A stretch of DNA of 64,000 bases. Source: Haematobia irritans (lineage: Eukaryota > Arthropoda > Insecta > Diptera > Muscidae). Numbering within the stretch: the first letter of the stretch is position 1; every line of letters begins with the position of its first letter. The position numbers were made by a program, and so were the translations under genes. The stretch lies in the NCBI RefSeq assembly GCF_050003625.1, contig NC_134397.1, positions 94,653,562 through 94,717,561 of the forward strand, in the 5' to 3' direction. Below the pieces are notes generated by a model. The model ran no database searches. It had not been told where the DNA came from and was given only the letters and a program-made list of their open reading frames with translations. Below, piece by piece: positions 33,454-45,900 of this stretch.

Positions 33454-34425
33454 CTGTTCCATTAACCGCAACAAGAGTAAACGAAAACGCTCCTCCACTT
33501 CCGTCCGCACAGAAATTGGTTTGCAGGAATCTTCCAATCCAATAGATTTCGGCTTTCCGGTAGGGCGAACTGCTGAACCATCCTTACCAAAAGCAAGGTC
33601 TTTAAGTTTCATCGCTGTTTCATACCCGAACTTCTTCTTCAAAAAATCTATGTTACATCTTTGAAGTTCTTCAACATTTGTAACGCCACTTTCTAGAAGT
33701 AGAGATTCTGTCTTCTGACCTATACCAGTAATGCGATTCAAATCACATAATTCACGCATGAACTGTTCAGCGTGAGAAGAAACAAGGACGGTTTGTTGGT
33801 TGGGCTTGTACTGAGAGCCCACTAGTTTAGCTAAAAGCTTATTATATGCAATTCCGGCACAACATGTCAATCCCAGTTTGTTTTTTAATTCCTGTCTGAT
33901 TTCTCTGGCAATTTGTGTACCAACTGCAAGTCGATGTGAACATCCGCATCTACAGGCGTTCAATGTGGTGCCGTCGGAAGGATATATGTGCCCGTCCACT
34001 TCAGGAATATCGATATCATCCTTGTCTTGTTGTAATTTTAGCTGTTCCCGTGATTCTACTAATGCTGATACATCTAAAAAATTTTCATCGAAACCCAGCT
34101 TTTCGACCAGCGGTGTGTAATTGAGCAATATTTCAAAAATTTTTTGTGACATTTGTTTATATGGTGTTAAATCTTCGCCAGAAACTAGTACCAAATCTGG
34201 ACATAATCGCTTGGCTTCAGCAACGAGCATTAGTTTTTTAACTCCATGTGCTCTTGCATTATAATTGCAAGTTACCACAATATTCTTCTGCTGAACTCCC
34301 AACGCTTTAGATCGCAGAGATGGATTGCGTATTTCTTCGACTTGAGCATAGAAGTAATCCATATCCAAGTGAATAATAGTTCTCTGGTGTGGTTCGTTTT
34401 TCTGGATAATGCTTGAAAAGTCCAT
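33454..34425 (-). CDS. DNApol-iota: DNA polymerase iota coding exon 1 (catalytic palm and fingers)
   Basis: This exon of 324 codons runs from ATG at 34425 to the donor GTACAA at 33453; the intron is 59 nt. It encodes the Y-family translesion polymerase core. HLDMDYFYAQVEE carries metal-binding Asp21, and KLGFDENFLDV carries Asp113 and Glu114, corresponding to the catalytic DE pair. CNYNARAHGVKKLM is in the fingers, and LNRITGIGQKTESLLLESGV is a helix-hairpin-helix thumb segment. There is no BRCT domain, which excludes Rev1, and overall similarity is to iota rather than eta. It inserts nucleotides opposite damaged bases in the nucleus. The predicted protein of 752 aa fits the fly orthologue length as I remember it. 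All catalytic residues are intact. Confidence 0.95.
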
Positions 34426-34900
34426 TGCACTTAAAATGTATGTAAGAGAGCCACAACAAAAAATATCTGAAAATTAACATTAATTATTGCAACAAATTCC
34501 GCGTATATATTGTGTAAAATAAAAAGTGAAATATAATAATCGTATGGTAAGTATATATGTTGAGTCTATGGTAAAAACTTCGCAATTTACGAAATTTTAT
34601 GTCTCACATCTTCCGTGTTTAGCAGCTATGCCAATGACGTATCCATCTCCTTTATATTACGTCTTATTAATAACAATATTCAATTTGAATTTACAAAATA
34701 TATGTCTAACTTGATAGACCACAGTATTATTAATTTCTAACAACTACACACTCATACCTGCTATCAATTTCTTTTCCAACAAATAAATTCCTCCGTAAAC
34801 TTAATTCATTTAATACGACCAAATACAATACATCACCTGTGTTGCCATTTCATGTATTTTAATTCCTTAACAGTGTAGCCTCCGCCCAAAATATTAATGC
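34426..34900. promoter_or_regulatory. DNApol-iota 5' flank
   Basis: AT-rich sequence upstream of the polymerase start. No core promoter motif is assignable. It ends where a terminal-repeat element (34901-35132) begins. Confidence 0.35.
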
Positions 34901-35132
34901 GCTTTACAGACTATCAGTTATTCCGGACGACAGTGCTCGTGTCGAATATATCCCATATATTGTGCACAATATAAGTTAAGTCCGAAGGCATAATCGATAC
35001 TGCTGCATGTTTATGGGATCGATAACACATTTACCGATTATTTAGTCATCGCCGACAAGTCGCATCGATCCGCACACTGTAAGATTCCTTACAAACACCG
35101 ACATTCCGTCCGGAATAAGTGATAATCTGTAA
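34901..35132 (-). mobile_element. Promoter-proximal element, GCTTTACAGACTATCAG ends
   Basis: GCTTTACAGACTATCAGTTA on the left is matched in inverted orientation on the right by AAGTGATAATCTGTAAAG. The interior includes GTGCTCGTGTCGAATATATC and TTATGGGATCGATAACACA. A close copy is at 40307-40542. It lies about 0.5 kb upstream of the polymerase start codon. Confidence 0.7.
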
Positions 35133-36213
35133 AGGCCGGTACTCTGTTCGGTTTTCGCGTTGAAACTCGAAAAATTTGCGAAAGGAAAAATAAAATGTTA
35201 TTTTGTAAAAACAAGCAACACCACCAACTTAATCCAATATCGCTCCCTGTAAAATAGCGCTCCAAGCTACCTAAAAAACACCGCTTTCTATGTGCGAAAT
35301 AATGGTTTCCATAAAAATTTTTCACAAGAATGAACATAGTACCGGCCTTAAGGTAAGTACTATGTTCGCTTTTCGCGTTGAAATTTTCGTGGTTACTTTA
35401 TTAAAACAGTTCAATATAAAGCAGACAAATTAACTCAATTGATGCGTAGTTTCTTGTTCCTCTAGATTTCGGCAAGACTTTACAGGAATAATTTTCATTT
35501 ATAATTTTGGTTATTTAAGGAAAAGTAATCGCGAAAATAAAGTGGTTTTCAACTCGAAAACCGAACATAGTACCTACCCATAATACCTACCCTTAAGGTA
35601 TGCACCTCTAGCGAAATTTTCGGTAGCAAAAATTTATTTAAGTCTACAACAAAAAAACAGGGCTGTGTACACAAATTTTAAACCAGCTAATCGCTTTTAG
35701 AAATTGTTAATATATGTTCCAAATATTCCTCAAATAAATTGTTTATTATTACAGACATTTTAAAACTTTTACGCACACAATGATTGTACTAAATTAAATG
35801 TTTGTTGCCAAAATATGCTTTTGACAACCCTGTTATTTTCATTAGAGGTGCGTACCAGCTTACGAAATTGAACGCTACCGAAAATTTCGTTAGCATAAAT
35901 AGCAATGCATTTCTTATGGGAATGAAATTTTTCGCTAGTGACGCATACCGGCCTTTAGCCGCTAAAATCGCTAAAGTGAAAACTAAATCAGTAAGAAAAA
36001 TGCATGAAATTATACATATTTGTTGCAAATGTTATTATAACTTGATGGGGAAAAGCCCAAAGCAAATTTTCACAAAGTTTGTATTCCTTAAATTGGATTA
36101 CTAAAGAAAAGTAATCTTGAAAAAATGACGTGTTTAGCGGCTAAAGGTGAGTATTAAGTTCGAGTTTAGCCGCTAAAATCGCAATTTTTTCACGATTACT
36201 TTTCTTTACTAAT
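35133..36213. mobile_element. Tandem cluster of five related long-TIR MITEs
   Basis: The cluster consists in order of: AAGGCCGGTACTCTGTTCGG..CATAGTACCGGCCTT (35133-35350); AAGGTAAGTACTATGTTCGC..GTACCTACCCTT (about 35348-35597); AAGGTATGCACCTCTAGCG..GACGCATACCGGCCTTT (about 35597-35958); a GCCGCTAAAATCGC..TTTAGCGGC element (about 35957-36140); and a truncated copy starting AAAGGTGAGTATTAAGTTCG (36142). All begin AAGG with a purine-rich follow-on, which suggests one transposase source. None encodes protein. Confidence 0.65.
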
Positions 36214-37364
36214 CCCTGCCAACATTTTTTGAATTTGGGGGCGCTTCAGAGAATCCCCACTACGTCGAAAACAGTCGTATACGATATCCAAAACTCATCG
36301 GAAAAGCGCCGTCACTATTGAGAAGTTGTACCACGCCAAGTTACTACAAAAAAATATCGCATGAGTGCAATTATTAGGAGCCCTTCTGGATCCATTTAGT
36401 AGGACGCCAATAAGAGCCCCTTCAAACAATCAGAGAAAGTGCATTTTAAGATAGTTGTAAAAGAATCATTGCCCTGCCAACATTTCAAAGTTCCATTTCA
36501 TCCTCATCGCTACCACGGACTCGTATGTGACACTGCAACAATCGCCAACTGTGATAGTATTTTGCCATCACTATTGTTACAAGAGTCATTTTATATTTTG
36601 TGAAACACCAAGCACAACTAGCTTCTTATAATTTATTTAAATAAAAACGATAATGAAGTGCTGAAAACATAGTTATTTAGCTTAAAATTGTGAAAGGTAC
36701 ATATATTGGTGAACAATTTTTGACTTTCCAAATGGAATAAAGTGATAGCTTTTCAAATATTTTTCCAGACACCGTGCCTCCATTGGGAATAAAAGCACTG
36801 GCTGATAGACGCTACAACATGTAACTTGTAACTCAACATCAATCTTTTATTAATTCATAAAAATATGTTAAATGTGATGTGATAGTCGTATAAATGTTAT
36901 ATTTATGAGAATTTATAAATGTTTAATAAAATTAATAAACAATCGTGTTTTACTTGACCACAATGATTCTTTTACAACTATCTTAAAATGCACTTTGTCT
37001 GATTGTTTGAAGGGACTCTTATTGGCGTCCTTCTAAATGTATCCAGAAGGGCACCTTATAATTGCACTCATGCGATACTTTTTTGCAGTAGCTTGGCGTG
37101 GTACAACTTCTCAATAGTGACGGCGCTTTTCCGAGGAGTTTTGGATATCGTATACGACTGTTTTCGACGTAGTGGGGATTCTCAGAAGCGTCCCCAAATT
37201 CAAAAAATGTTGGCAGGGTGTGGTCAAGTAAACCACGATTGTTTAGATGTTTATTAATTTTATGAAACATTTATAAATTCTCATAAATATAACATTTATA
37301 CGGCTATCACATCACATTTAACACATTTTTATGCATTGATAAGAGATTGATGTTGAGTTACAAC
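36214..37364 (+). mobile_element. CCCTGCC MITE subtype B, interrupted
   Basis: The left end is at 36214 and the body resumes at 37221 after a nested reverse copy. It then breaks off at 37364, where a subtype A copy follows. Sequence on both sides of the nested copy joins as CATTGTGGTC, as in uninterrupted copies. Confidence 0.75.
36472..37218 (-). mobile_element. CCCTGCC MITE subtype B, complete, nested
   Basis: 747 bp from CCCTGCCAACATTTC to AATGTTGGCAGGG in reverse orientation. It is flanked by TG on both sides (36470-36471, 37219-37220), so the duplication is 2 bp but not TA. The frame at 37003-37257 lies within it and is not a gene. Confidence 0.8.
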
Positions 37365-38128
37365 CCTGCCAACATTTTTTGAATTTGGGGACTCTTTTGA
37401 GAATCCCCACTACGTCGAAAACAATCATATACGACATCAAAAACTCGTCGGAAAAGCGCCGTCACTATTGAGAAGTTGTACCACGCCAAGTTACTACAAA
37501 AATGTTTCGCATGAGTGCAATTATTAGGTGCCTTTATAGATCAATTTAGAACGACGCCAATAAGGGACCCTCCAAACAATCAGAAAAGGTGCATTTTAAG
37601 ATAGTTGTAAAAGAATCATTGTGGTCGAGTAAAACACGTTTGTTTAGATATTTATTAATTTGATTAAACATTTACAAATTCTTAAAAATATAACATTTAT
37701 ACCACTATCACATTACATTTAACATAATTTTTGGCATTAATGATGATGTTGAGTTACAAGTAGCGAGTTACATGTTGCTGCGTCTATCAACCAGTGTTTT
37801 TATTCCATGGAGGCAGCGTGTCTGTAAAATATCTGAAAAACAATCACTTTATTCCATTTGGAAAATCACCAAATTGTTCACCAATATACCTTTCACAATT
37901 TTAAGCGTATAATATATGTTTTCAGAACTTTATTTTCGTTTTTATTTAATTAAAATATAACAAGCTGGTTGCGCTTGGCGTTTCACAAAAAAAATGGCTT
38001 TTTTAACAGTAGGGATGGCAAATTACTTGCATGTACTTTTTGATGTACCTTTTCATGATGGTTGAAGTGACATTTACGAGTCTGTGGTAACGATGAGGTT
38101 GAAATGGAACTTTGAAATGCTGGCAGGG
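37365..38128 (+). mobile_element. CCCTGCC MITE subtype A, complete
   Basis: 764 bp, almost identical to 324-1087. The left flank is the interrupted subtype B copy. The right flank (ATGTTTTATATATGC) is unrelated, so no clean duplication is visible. Confidence 0.8.
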
Positions 38129-38295
38129 ATGTTTTATATATGCATTCAACAATACAACAACACAAACACAACAACACTACACATACAAACATAACTTGAG
38201 TGATCTGCCATTTTAGTTTGACATTATTAATATCATGGGGGGGTACACACGCTTGCTCGTGACTTTACCTTTAATTAATATGCCTTGGTACTCAC

Positions 38296-40030
38296 CTTTA
38301 TCCTCAAATTGAAAGGCATCGCTACTCAATAATTTGTCAAACAATTTTCGATGCGAGTCAAATTCAAAATTAACATCGTTGCAAATACTTTTCAACCTAA
38401 AGCTGAGTACTATGTTCAGTTTTCAAGCTGAAACCCAGCTTTTTTTCACGGTTAATTTTCTTAATTAATTAATTTAGAAATATAAAATGATTATCAATCA
38501 ATTCATTGGATCTTTTCCATCCATTATTTGATAAGACTGGATAAAAGTATAATAGTCTTCATAAATATTTTTGTACTTTTAATTATCAATGCAAAAGTGT
38601 TTACTAATAATGTTTAAGATATTTAAAGTTTTGTTGTTTGTTTTTTTTTTGTTCTTATTTGTTGATATGTTTAATAAGATTATTATTTATCAATTGGTAT
38701 TGTCCCTGCCAGCATTTCAAAGTTCCATTTCAACCTCATCGTTACCACAGACTCGTAAATGTCACTTCAACCATCATGAAAAGGTACATCAAAAAGTACA
38801 TGCAAGTAATTTGCCATCCCTACCGTTAAAAAAGCCATTTTTTTTTGAAACGCCAAGCGCAACCAGCTTGTTATATTTTAATTAAATAAAAACGAAAATA
38901 AAGTTCTGAAAACATAGATTATACGCTTAAAATTGTGAAAGGTATATTGGTGAACAATTTGGTGATTTTCCAAATGGAATAAAGTGATTGTTTTTCAGAT
39001 ATTTTACAGACACGCTGCCTCCATGGAATAAAAACACTGGTTGATAGACGCAGCAACATGTAACTCGCTACTTGTAACTCAACATCATCATTAATGCCAA
39101 AAATTATGTTAAATGTAATGTGATAGTGGTATAAATGTTATATTTTTAAGAATTTGTAAATGTTTAATCAAATTAATAAATATCTAAACAAACGTGTTTT
39201 ACTCGACCACAATGATTCTTTTACAACTATCTTAAAATGCACTTTTTCTGATTGTTTGGAGGGTCCCTTATTGGCGTCGTTCTAAATTGATCTATAAAGG
39301 CACCTAATAATTGCACTCATGCGAAACATTTTTGTAGTAACTTGGCGTGGTACAACTTCTCAATAGTGACGGCGCTTTTCCGACGAGTTTTTGATGTCGT
39401 ATATGATTGTTTTCGACGTAGTGGGGATTCTCAAAAGAGTCCCCAAATTCAAAAAATGTTGGCAGGGGTAGTGTATTATGTAGTGTAGTGTATTATTATA
39501 TATTTTATTTTGATGAAAATGAATAAATTATACAAGAATTTTGGCTTTGACTTTCAATTTGAAGTGGGGATATCATTCATACAAATTTAGGTTGAAAAGT
39601 ATTTGCAACGATGTTAATTTTGAATTTGAGTCGCATCGAAAATTGTTTGACAAATTATTGAGTAACGATGCATTTCAATTTGAGGATAACACTTGAGATA
39701 TTATTGCTAATGTGTTGAATTTCACTGTTGAGGGTAATGTTTGTTTTTTGTTGAGAACGCGATTTTCTCAATAGTTTCTCAACTTGAATATTACCCTAAT
39801 CCTTTAAAAAAAATGTTTGAAAAATTGTTGAAATTTAGCATTTTTCAAACGTTTGTGTTTATTAGGTAGGCTTAATGTGTTGAATTTCACTGTTGAGGGT
39901 AATGTCTGTTTTTTGTTGAGAACGCGATTTTCTCAACAATTTCTCAACTTGAATATTACATTATCCTTTGAAAAATGTTTGAAAAATTGTTGAAATTTAA
40001 CATTTTTCAAACGTTTGTGTTTATTGGGAA
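38296..40030 (+). mobile_element. Fragments of the CCCAATAAACACA element
   Basis: Pieces matching the 55609-57027 element occur at 38296-38400 (inverted), 38580-38702, 39470-39870 and 39870-40030. The last carries the TTTGTGTTTATTGGG terminus. A CCCTGCC MITE (38703-39467) splits TTGGTATTGT|GTAGTGTATT. The fragments are rearranged relative to the intact copy. Confidence 0.6.
38703..39467 (-). mobile_element. CCCTGCC MITE subtype A, inverted copy
   Basis: 765 bp from CCCTGCCAGCATTTC to AATGTTGGCAGGG with GT on both sides (38701-38702 reads TG after T; right side GT at 39468-39469). The empty site TATTGTAGTGTA in the host element is seen at about 56630. The frame at 38589-38885 runs through it and is not a gene. 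Confidence 0.75.
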
Positions 40031-40065
40031 GCGGTCGGATAAATGGGCTTAAATGCGGTGACAGT

Positions 40066-40542
40066 AATGCGCCGTCCAGATTATACGTTTTTCCGGGCGG
40101 AATGTCTGTGTTTGTAAATTTGTACAGTGTGGCCAATCGCTACGAATTGTCTGGGATGACTAAATAATGGAAACATGTGTTATCGTTCCTATTAACACGC
40201 TGCGGTATCGATTCCCACATAACTTATAGTGTGACCAATATCTGGGATATGTTTAACATCAGTACTATCGTCCGGATACACTTATAGCCTGGGCGGCGCA
40301 TAATGCGCTTTACAGACTATCTGTTATTCCGGATGACAATTCTCGTGTCGAACATATCCCATATATTGTGCACATGATAAGTTAAGTCCGAAGGCATAAT
40401 CGATACTGCTGCATGTTTATGGGATCGATAACACATTTACCGAGTATTTAGTCATCTCCGACAAGTCGTATCGATGCGACACATTGTAAGATTCTTTACA
40501 AACACCGACATTCCGTTCGGAATAACTGATAGTCTGTAAAGC
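40066..40542. mobile_element. Two promoter-proximal family elements in tandem
   Basis: An older inverted copy (about 40066-40302, ATGCGCCGTCCAGATTATAC..GGGCGGCGCAT) is followed by a younger one (about 40307-40542, GCTTTACAGACTATCTGTTA..GATAGTCTGTAAAG). Both share the internal GATATGTT/AACATATCCCATAT and TATGGGATCGATAACAC-like blocks. The younger one ends 177 bp before a host gene start codon. Confidence 0.65.
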
Positions 40543-40718
40543 GTATAAAGCGCATAACTAATATTTGCTTTGGTATCAATGTTTACTAACCAAAGGAAGA
40601 AGAAGAGTTAATTGTAAACAAAAGTTCTCGCTGGTGGTATCGTTGACGAGTGAATAACAAAAACAAAACCCATTTTAAGTTTGGATCTGAGTACTATTTT
40701 GATTAAACCCAAAAAAGA

Positions 40719-41026
40719 GTGGGATATAATAAAATGAAAAAAACATGGGTTAAGCGTGAAAACATATACTATATTCCATTTTACAAACAAAAATCTAAAA
40801 TGTTTTTTCTATGCATATTTATTTTCGGCATAATATTTTTCATATACCAAGCGGCTACAATAAACGACTTACCACCATGGACTTTAGAAGCCACATTGGA
40901 AGATTTGCGAAAGAAACATAAACAAATTCAAGCATCACTAGGCCAAAAACAAAAGGACAACGATTCCGACGATGACGTTGAACGCGGTTCTGATATTTCT
41001 TCGTATAACGCCATTAGGATCATAAG
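40719..41026 (+). CDS. Glucosidase II beta-like small membrane protein, exon 1
   Basis: 102 codons plus two bases. ATG at 40719 gives MGYNKMKKTWVKRENIYY; an in-frame Met at 40734 is an alternative start. A hydrophobic stretch (about residues 29-46, FFLCIFIFGIIFFIYQ) is a likely signal anchor with a basic N-terminus, so the rest would face the lumen. A charged segment follows (EATLEDLRKKHKQIQASLGQ, then DNDSDDDVERGSD). The exon ends ..AIRII plus AG before donor GTTGGT at 41027. Joined to exon 2 it restores IRGIRLFDYDSY, as in glucosidase II beta N-termini. An orthologue exists in Drosophila as I recall, without an established function. Confidence 0.8.
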
Positions 41027-41960
41027 GTTGGTTTTTTAATTACCGTCTTAATTCAGTATAAAACGATGTATTTTGTTATTTTATCGTAAATGTGTTAATA
41101 TTAATAGGAAAAAAATTAAGAAAACACGATTGGGGAAAATTCCTTTGTGGTGTAGGTAGTCTCCACAAATCTAATATACTTTTTCGATTCCTACTAGATT
41201 ATACGGATTATATGCCTAACCACTGGTCGAATAACCGAAATAAATTAAAAGAAGTTATGCGATAATGTGTTGGTAATTGATAATGGAAGGCTCTTTACAA
41301 AATTAGTTTTGGAAAAACTCGGCACTTAAAATTTAATTTCGGTAGACCATTACGCTATAGGCCACAATTCACATTTGTTTGTTTTGCCATTTTTTTCTTC
41401 ACTGCTATTATTGTACAATGCTTCCATGTTTCAGACAAATTTCTTGAAACAACTTACATTTAAAATATTCAACATAGCTATAAATTATTTATTGTATGTA
41501 TTTAATGGAAAAAGACTGGTTTATCACATCCGTATTATTTTTATATTGCATATTTATTCTAGAGTAATTAATATCCTCGGTGCTATTTATGAAATATTTG
41601 CAATAGCAAATGAATTCCTTGAAGCCGAATTATTTGATTACAATTTTTTGTTTTTAGAAATGCATCTGCTCATATTATGATGGGGCCTTTATAGAGAGAT
41701 TTACTCATAAATATAAATAAGATAATTTTTACACGTTCATTTTGGTACCCTCTAAAATAGAATTCATTTCATTTATTATCGTACAAAGTGATACAAAAGT
41801 CAATAAATAGACCTAAAATCCTGCATCACACAAAATTGTAATAAAATATAAACTTCAACAATGGTATATATAAAAAAAAAACTAGATAAAATCTTTAAGA
41901 CAATGGTGTAGTAAATAGAAATAATAATAAAAAATATTTATAAATAGTAAGTATACTAAA
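41027..41960. other. Proximal part of 20.3-kb intron, no gene
   Basis: AT-rich. The frame at 41375-41680 has no family features. Nothing recognised. Confidence 0.45.
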
Positions 41961-42543
41961 TGTTAAATATATATTAAGATATAGTAGATATCTCCTACTA
42001 AGCGTTGAAAAATGGCTCCCCAGCCAAAGGACTTGCAAATGTGTATTTAGAGTTATGGAACACACGTTGATAATGCGTTAACAATGATTATATTCGTGGT
42101 AAAGAAAACTCCAAAAACCTAGCTCTAAAAGTATTAATAGGAAAATTGAAACTGCGAAGGTTTAAAGGTAGTCTATTCCATATTCCATATACGAGCAACG
42201 CGGACAATGAAGGAACGTTCACATATAGAATGCGATATACGAGGCAACATCATCTGTGTGGATTGCGTGTCGATCTGGAGAAAAACACCTTATCAAGAAA
42301 AAGCAACCTAGATCCACATTGGATGGCCCTATAAAAGAATATCAGGTTCCGCAATTGAACGTACAGTGCAAAAGGCATCCCAAGGAATTCAATAGCTTGT
42401 TCCGAAACGTGGTCAAATCGACCCAAACTGAACACAAAACGTACTACCATATTGAATATCCTTTTCAGCCTATGCATATTCTCCCCAGTCGTACCGGAAA
42501 TCAATACAGTAGCAAATATTCGACATAAGGTTTCTCCTGACAA
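41961..42543 (-). mobile_element. Jockey/CR1-like LINE 3' fragment
   Basis: Minus strand 42543-42250 encodes FNMVVRFVFSLGRFDHVSEQ, then FALYVQLRNLIFFYRAIQCG and FFSRSTRNPHR. This is the typical C-terminal end of Jockey/CR1-type reverse transcriptase proteins. The 5' part is absent. Confidence 0.65.
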
Positions 42544-42594
42544 AAATACAAATGTGATTTAGTTATATTACACAAAATATCAGCCATTTTGGGA

Positions 42595-42940
42595 CCCATC
42601 GTGGTGCAATGGTTAGCATGGCCGCCTTGCATACACAGGGTCGTGGGTTTCAAACCCAGTTTCGACCAAACATCAAAAAGTTTTTATGCGAAGGATTATC
42701 CCACCTCAGTAATGCTGATGATATTTCGGAGTGTTTCAAAGCTTCTCTAAGTGGTTTCGCTGCAATGTGGAATTCCGCTCGGACTCGGCTATAAAAAAGA
42801 GGTCCCTCGTCATTGAGCTTAACATAGAATCGGTCAGCACTCAGTGATAAGAGAGAAGTTCACCACTGTGGTATCAAAATGGACTGAATAGTTTAAGTGA
42901 GCCTGAAATATCGGGCTGCCACTACACCTAACCTAGCTCC
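42595..42940 (+). mobile_element. tRNA-derived SINE, younger copy
   Basis: The head reads CATCGTGGTGCAATGGTTAG (A-box region), followed by GGTCGTGGGTTTCAAACCC (B-box region). A unique body follows, then the tail GGACTGAATAGTTTAAGTGA..CGGGCTGCCACTACACCTAACCTA. The last 65 bases are nearly identical to the 3' end of the LINE at 57583-59730. It is not a functional tRNA gene. Confidence 0.85.
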
Positions 42941-45900
42941 CATTTATATCTTTCGCTCTTATAACCACAGAAGATAAACTTTTACTCCGATTTACATGAA
43001 ATTTTGCAGCGATAGTAGAAATGACATAACTACGCATGCCAAATTTTGTCAAAATCGGTTCAGGAGGTTATTCCTAAGTAAGTCGCTACAAAATATTTTT
43101 TTTTGAAAAAGTTTAAAATCTAATATACGTGGATTTGTGAGTCGAAATAAGATCCAGATATGTGAATGCATTAAATTTCTCTTTATGTAGCTCAAAGATC
43201 ACCAGGCTAATATGTTCAAAAAATAAAGTTGATATGATGTCTTCATTTGAACCACGGACTGAAATATACTATCGAAGCATCTTTCAAAATCAAAAAATAC
43301 TAAACATTTAAAAAAATCGGGTGATAATAGCAACCTATAGACGGGAAGTAATGGAAAATCTGTGAAAAATATTAAAAACGGATGAATTTATATGTATATT
43401 TCATGCTTAAGCATTAAGGCGGTATTAAGTTAGCTGTATCGGGCGAAAATAATAATTTGTTTATGGGTATTTTTCCTTAATATTTCATAGAAATATTCAA
43501 CCTTATTCCTGAAGTCGCCCTCGCCGTCGCTTTTCGCCTGTCCCCACTAATTGGTATTCGTAATCTGCTATCGACGAAAATCGGTATTCCTGGTGTCGCT
43601 TTTTGTTGCCAATATCGTCGATTTTTGTCGCCGTTAAATTTACCAGCGACGAGTTTAGTGATTAATTAAGTTTTGATTAAGTTTTTTAGACTTTATTAAT
43701 CGAACAATTGAAAAAAAAAAAATTAAAAAAGTGGAAATTGGTAAGAGGTAAAGTGATTAACAATTACAAAAAAATGGAAAAAAGGTACAAGAGATCAGCC
43801 ATTAGATGATCTATACTGACTCCAAGATTTAAAACCGGTTGGAACAAATGGTTTGTAGTTCAATGCCTTTGGCCTTTAGAGACAAAGTATTAAAGTATTT
43901 ATTCCAGCTTGCACTCTTTGAGCAATTCATGTTCTATATAAAGGAGTCCTGAGCTGACAACGATCTCAAATCTATTGCGCTATTTATACTAAATTGACAA
44001 AGATCTTTATAAGTAGTTATGGTCATCACATTTAAATCATAGAAAAGAAAACTGCATAATTAAAGTAAAGGTGTTGATTTTAAATTCCATTTTAATAGAA
44101 ATCCTTCAAGGCCAATGTATTTTATTTAGCACCAAACTTAGATAATGTAAATCATTTCCTGAAATTTATCATTTATTTTGATTTTCCAAGTCAAATTTGT
44201 ATTACAAACAAACAGCATTTTAATTCATCGGCTGAGTGTTTTCTAATGATGTTGGCCTTTTATAACCGAGTATTGTAATTGGTACAAAAAGTAATCGTCG
44301 TCGTCGCCGTCGCCACTCTACAGGAATAACAAATGAATCACAAGACGACAGAAAGCGACAGACGACAGAAAGCGACGGCGAGGAATAAGGGTGATTGATC
44401 TCAGCGTTATCTCCATTTTTATAGTTTTGGAAGCTTTTACTATCCTTGAATATATATCCAAATTTTTCCCGCATCAAATTGCGTCAGAAATAAAAATATT
44501 TTAAACCGAAAAAATTAAAATCAGCTCATTGTTTTCTAATGATATCGGCAGTTCTCCCCAAGCACTCAAGTGTGCAGTCGAAATGTTACGTCCACGTGTT
44601 TACGTGCATAAAGACCTTAAAAAATACATTTCTACTTATGCTCGTCATTGAACTATAACTGGACCGATAAACAGTCACCAAAGAAATAAAAATTACTAAA
44701 TATGGGCCCGTGGCCCAATCTCTTCCTCAACGAAGGAGCAAATCGGGACCCTTCAAAAAGGCTAAACCTTCCATCGTTTCGGCGGTTCCATTTCTTCTAG
44801 TCGTCCATCGTCTTCAGGTAGTAATCAATCATTCTTGCTGATTTAGAAGACATGGAGGTACCCCGTGAACCTCAATCTACATCAGAGGCCCCTAATCCCA
44901 AACCCATCCCGCTAGTTGCGGATAGTGCAATACCGCTTGCTGAGATTCAACATATTCTGGGTGATGAATGTTCATACAAACGCACTTCAATTGGTACTAA
45001 ATTTTTTCCTTCCACATATGAAAAATATGAGTTCTGTAAAAAGCTCTTACTGAATCAAAAATTGATTTTCACTCCTACAAAGCGAAGGGAAATCGCTTTG
45101 TAGGAGTGCACCGTCTTCATAAGATGGATCCAAACGACGTCATCAAAGATTTAAAAAGCTACAATATATCTCCCACTAATGTTATAGAAGTAACCACAAA
45201 GTACAGTTCCCCAAAGGGTCCAGTATACAAAGTACAGTTTGTACGAAAACACTTTTCTCCTTCTCACCTTAAGGAAGTCAAGTCAATCAAAAATATTATT
45301 GTTTCATGGAAAAAACCGAAACCAAGAAAAAGCAATAACCCCACAAAATGCTGGAACTGCTTGATGTTCGGGCACGGGTGTGAGCATTGTTTTAGGAATC
45401 CAGCATGTATGATTTGTGCAAACAACCATCACACAGGTGACTGTACTTTCAAGAAAAATGATAAGAGACTTGCTGTTTTCTCTTGCTTCAACTGCAAGAA
45501 ATTTGGAAAAGAGCGTACCGATCATTCAGCCAATGATGTAAATTGCCCACTGCGTGCTCACTATCTAGAGATAAGAGCTAGAGCAACAAATAAACAACCA
45601 AAGAGAGACGGGGGTTCTCGTAACGTCTCCATCAACACTCGGCAAATATCCCAGCCGCATCCACAGTTTCAACTATCAACAGGGCAAAATACAAACGCAA
45701 CTTCTCCACATGATAATGTCTCTTATGCTGGCCAGCTTAAAAACCGCTGCGACAACAACAACCTGTTCAACATAGATGAATTATTTGATATATTTACGAA
45801 TGCTCTGGAGGAAACCAATATTTGCAAAACCAAAGCTCAACAAATGTATGTAGTTATGTCCCTTGTTAAGTATGCTTATGACCTCAAGTAATTTGGGCAT

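Noticed and set aside
38589..38885. 98-aa frame spanning two element types
   Set aside because: It crosses the junction of a CCCAATAAACACA fragment and a CCCTGCC MITE, so it is a chance frame.
42598..42670. Possible tRNA gene
   Set aside because: Only A-box and B-box-like segments are present. The sequence continues into a SINE body and LINE-like tail with no acceptor stem.
44280..44400. TCGTCGTCGCCGTCGC trinucleotide run as a microsatellite of interest
   Set aside because: It is part of the inverted repeats of a MITE and recurs at 43510 and 49830 in matching positions.
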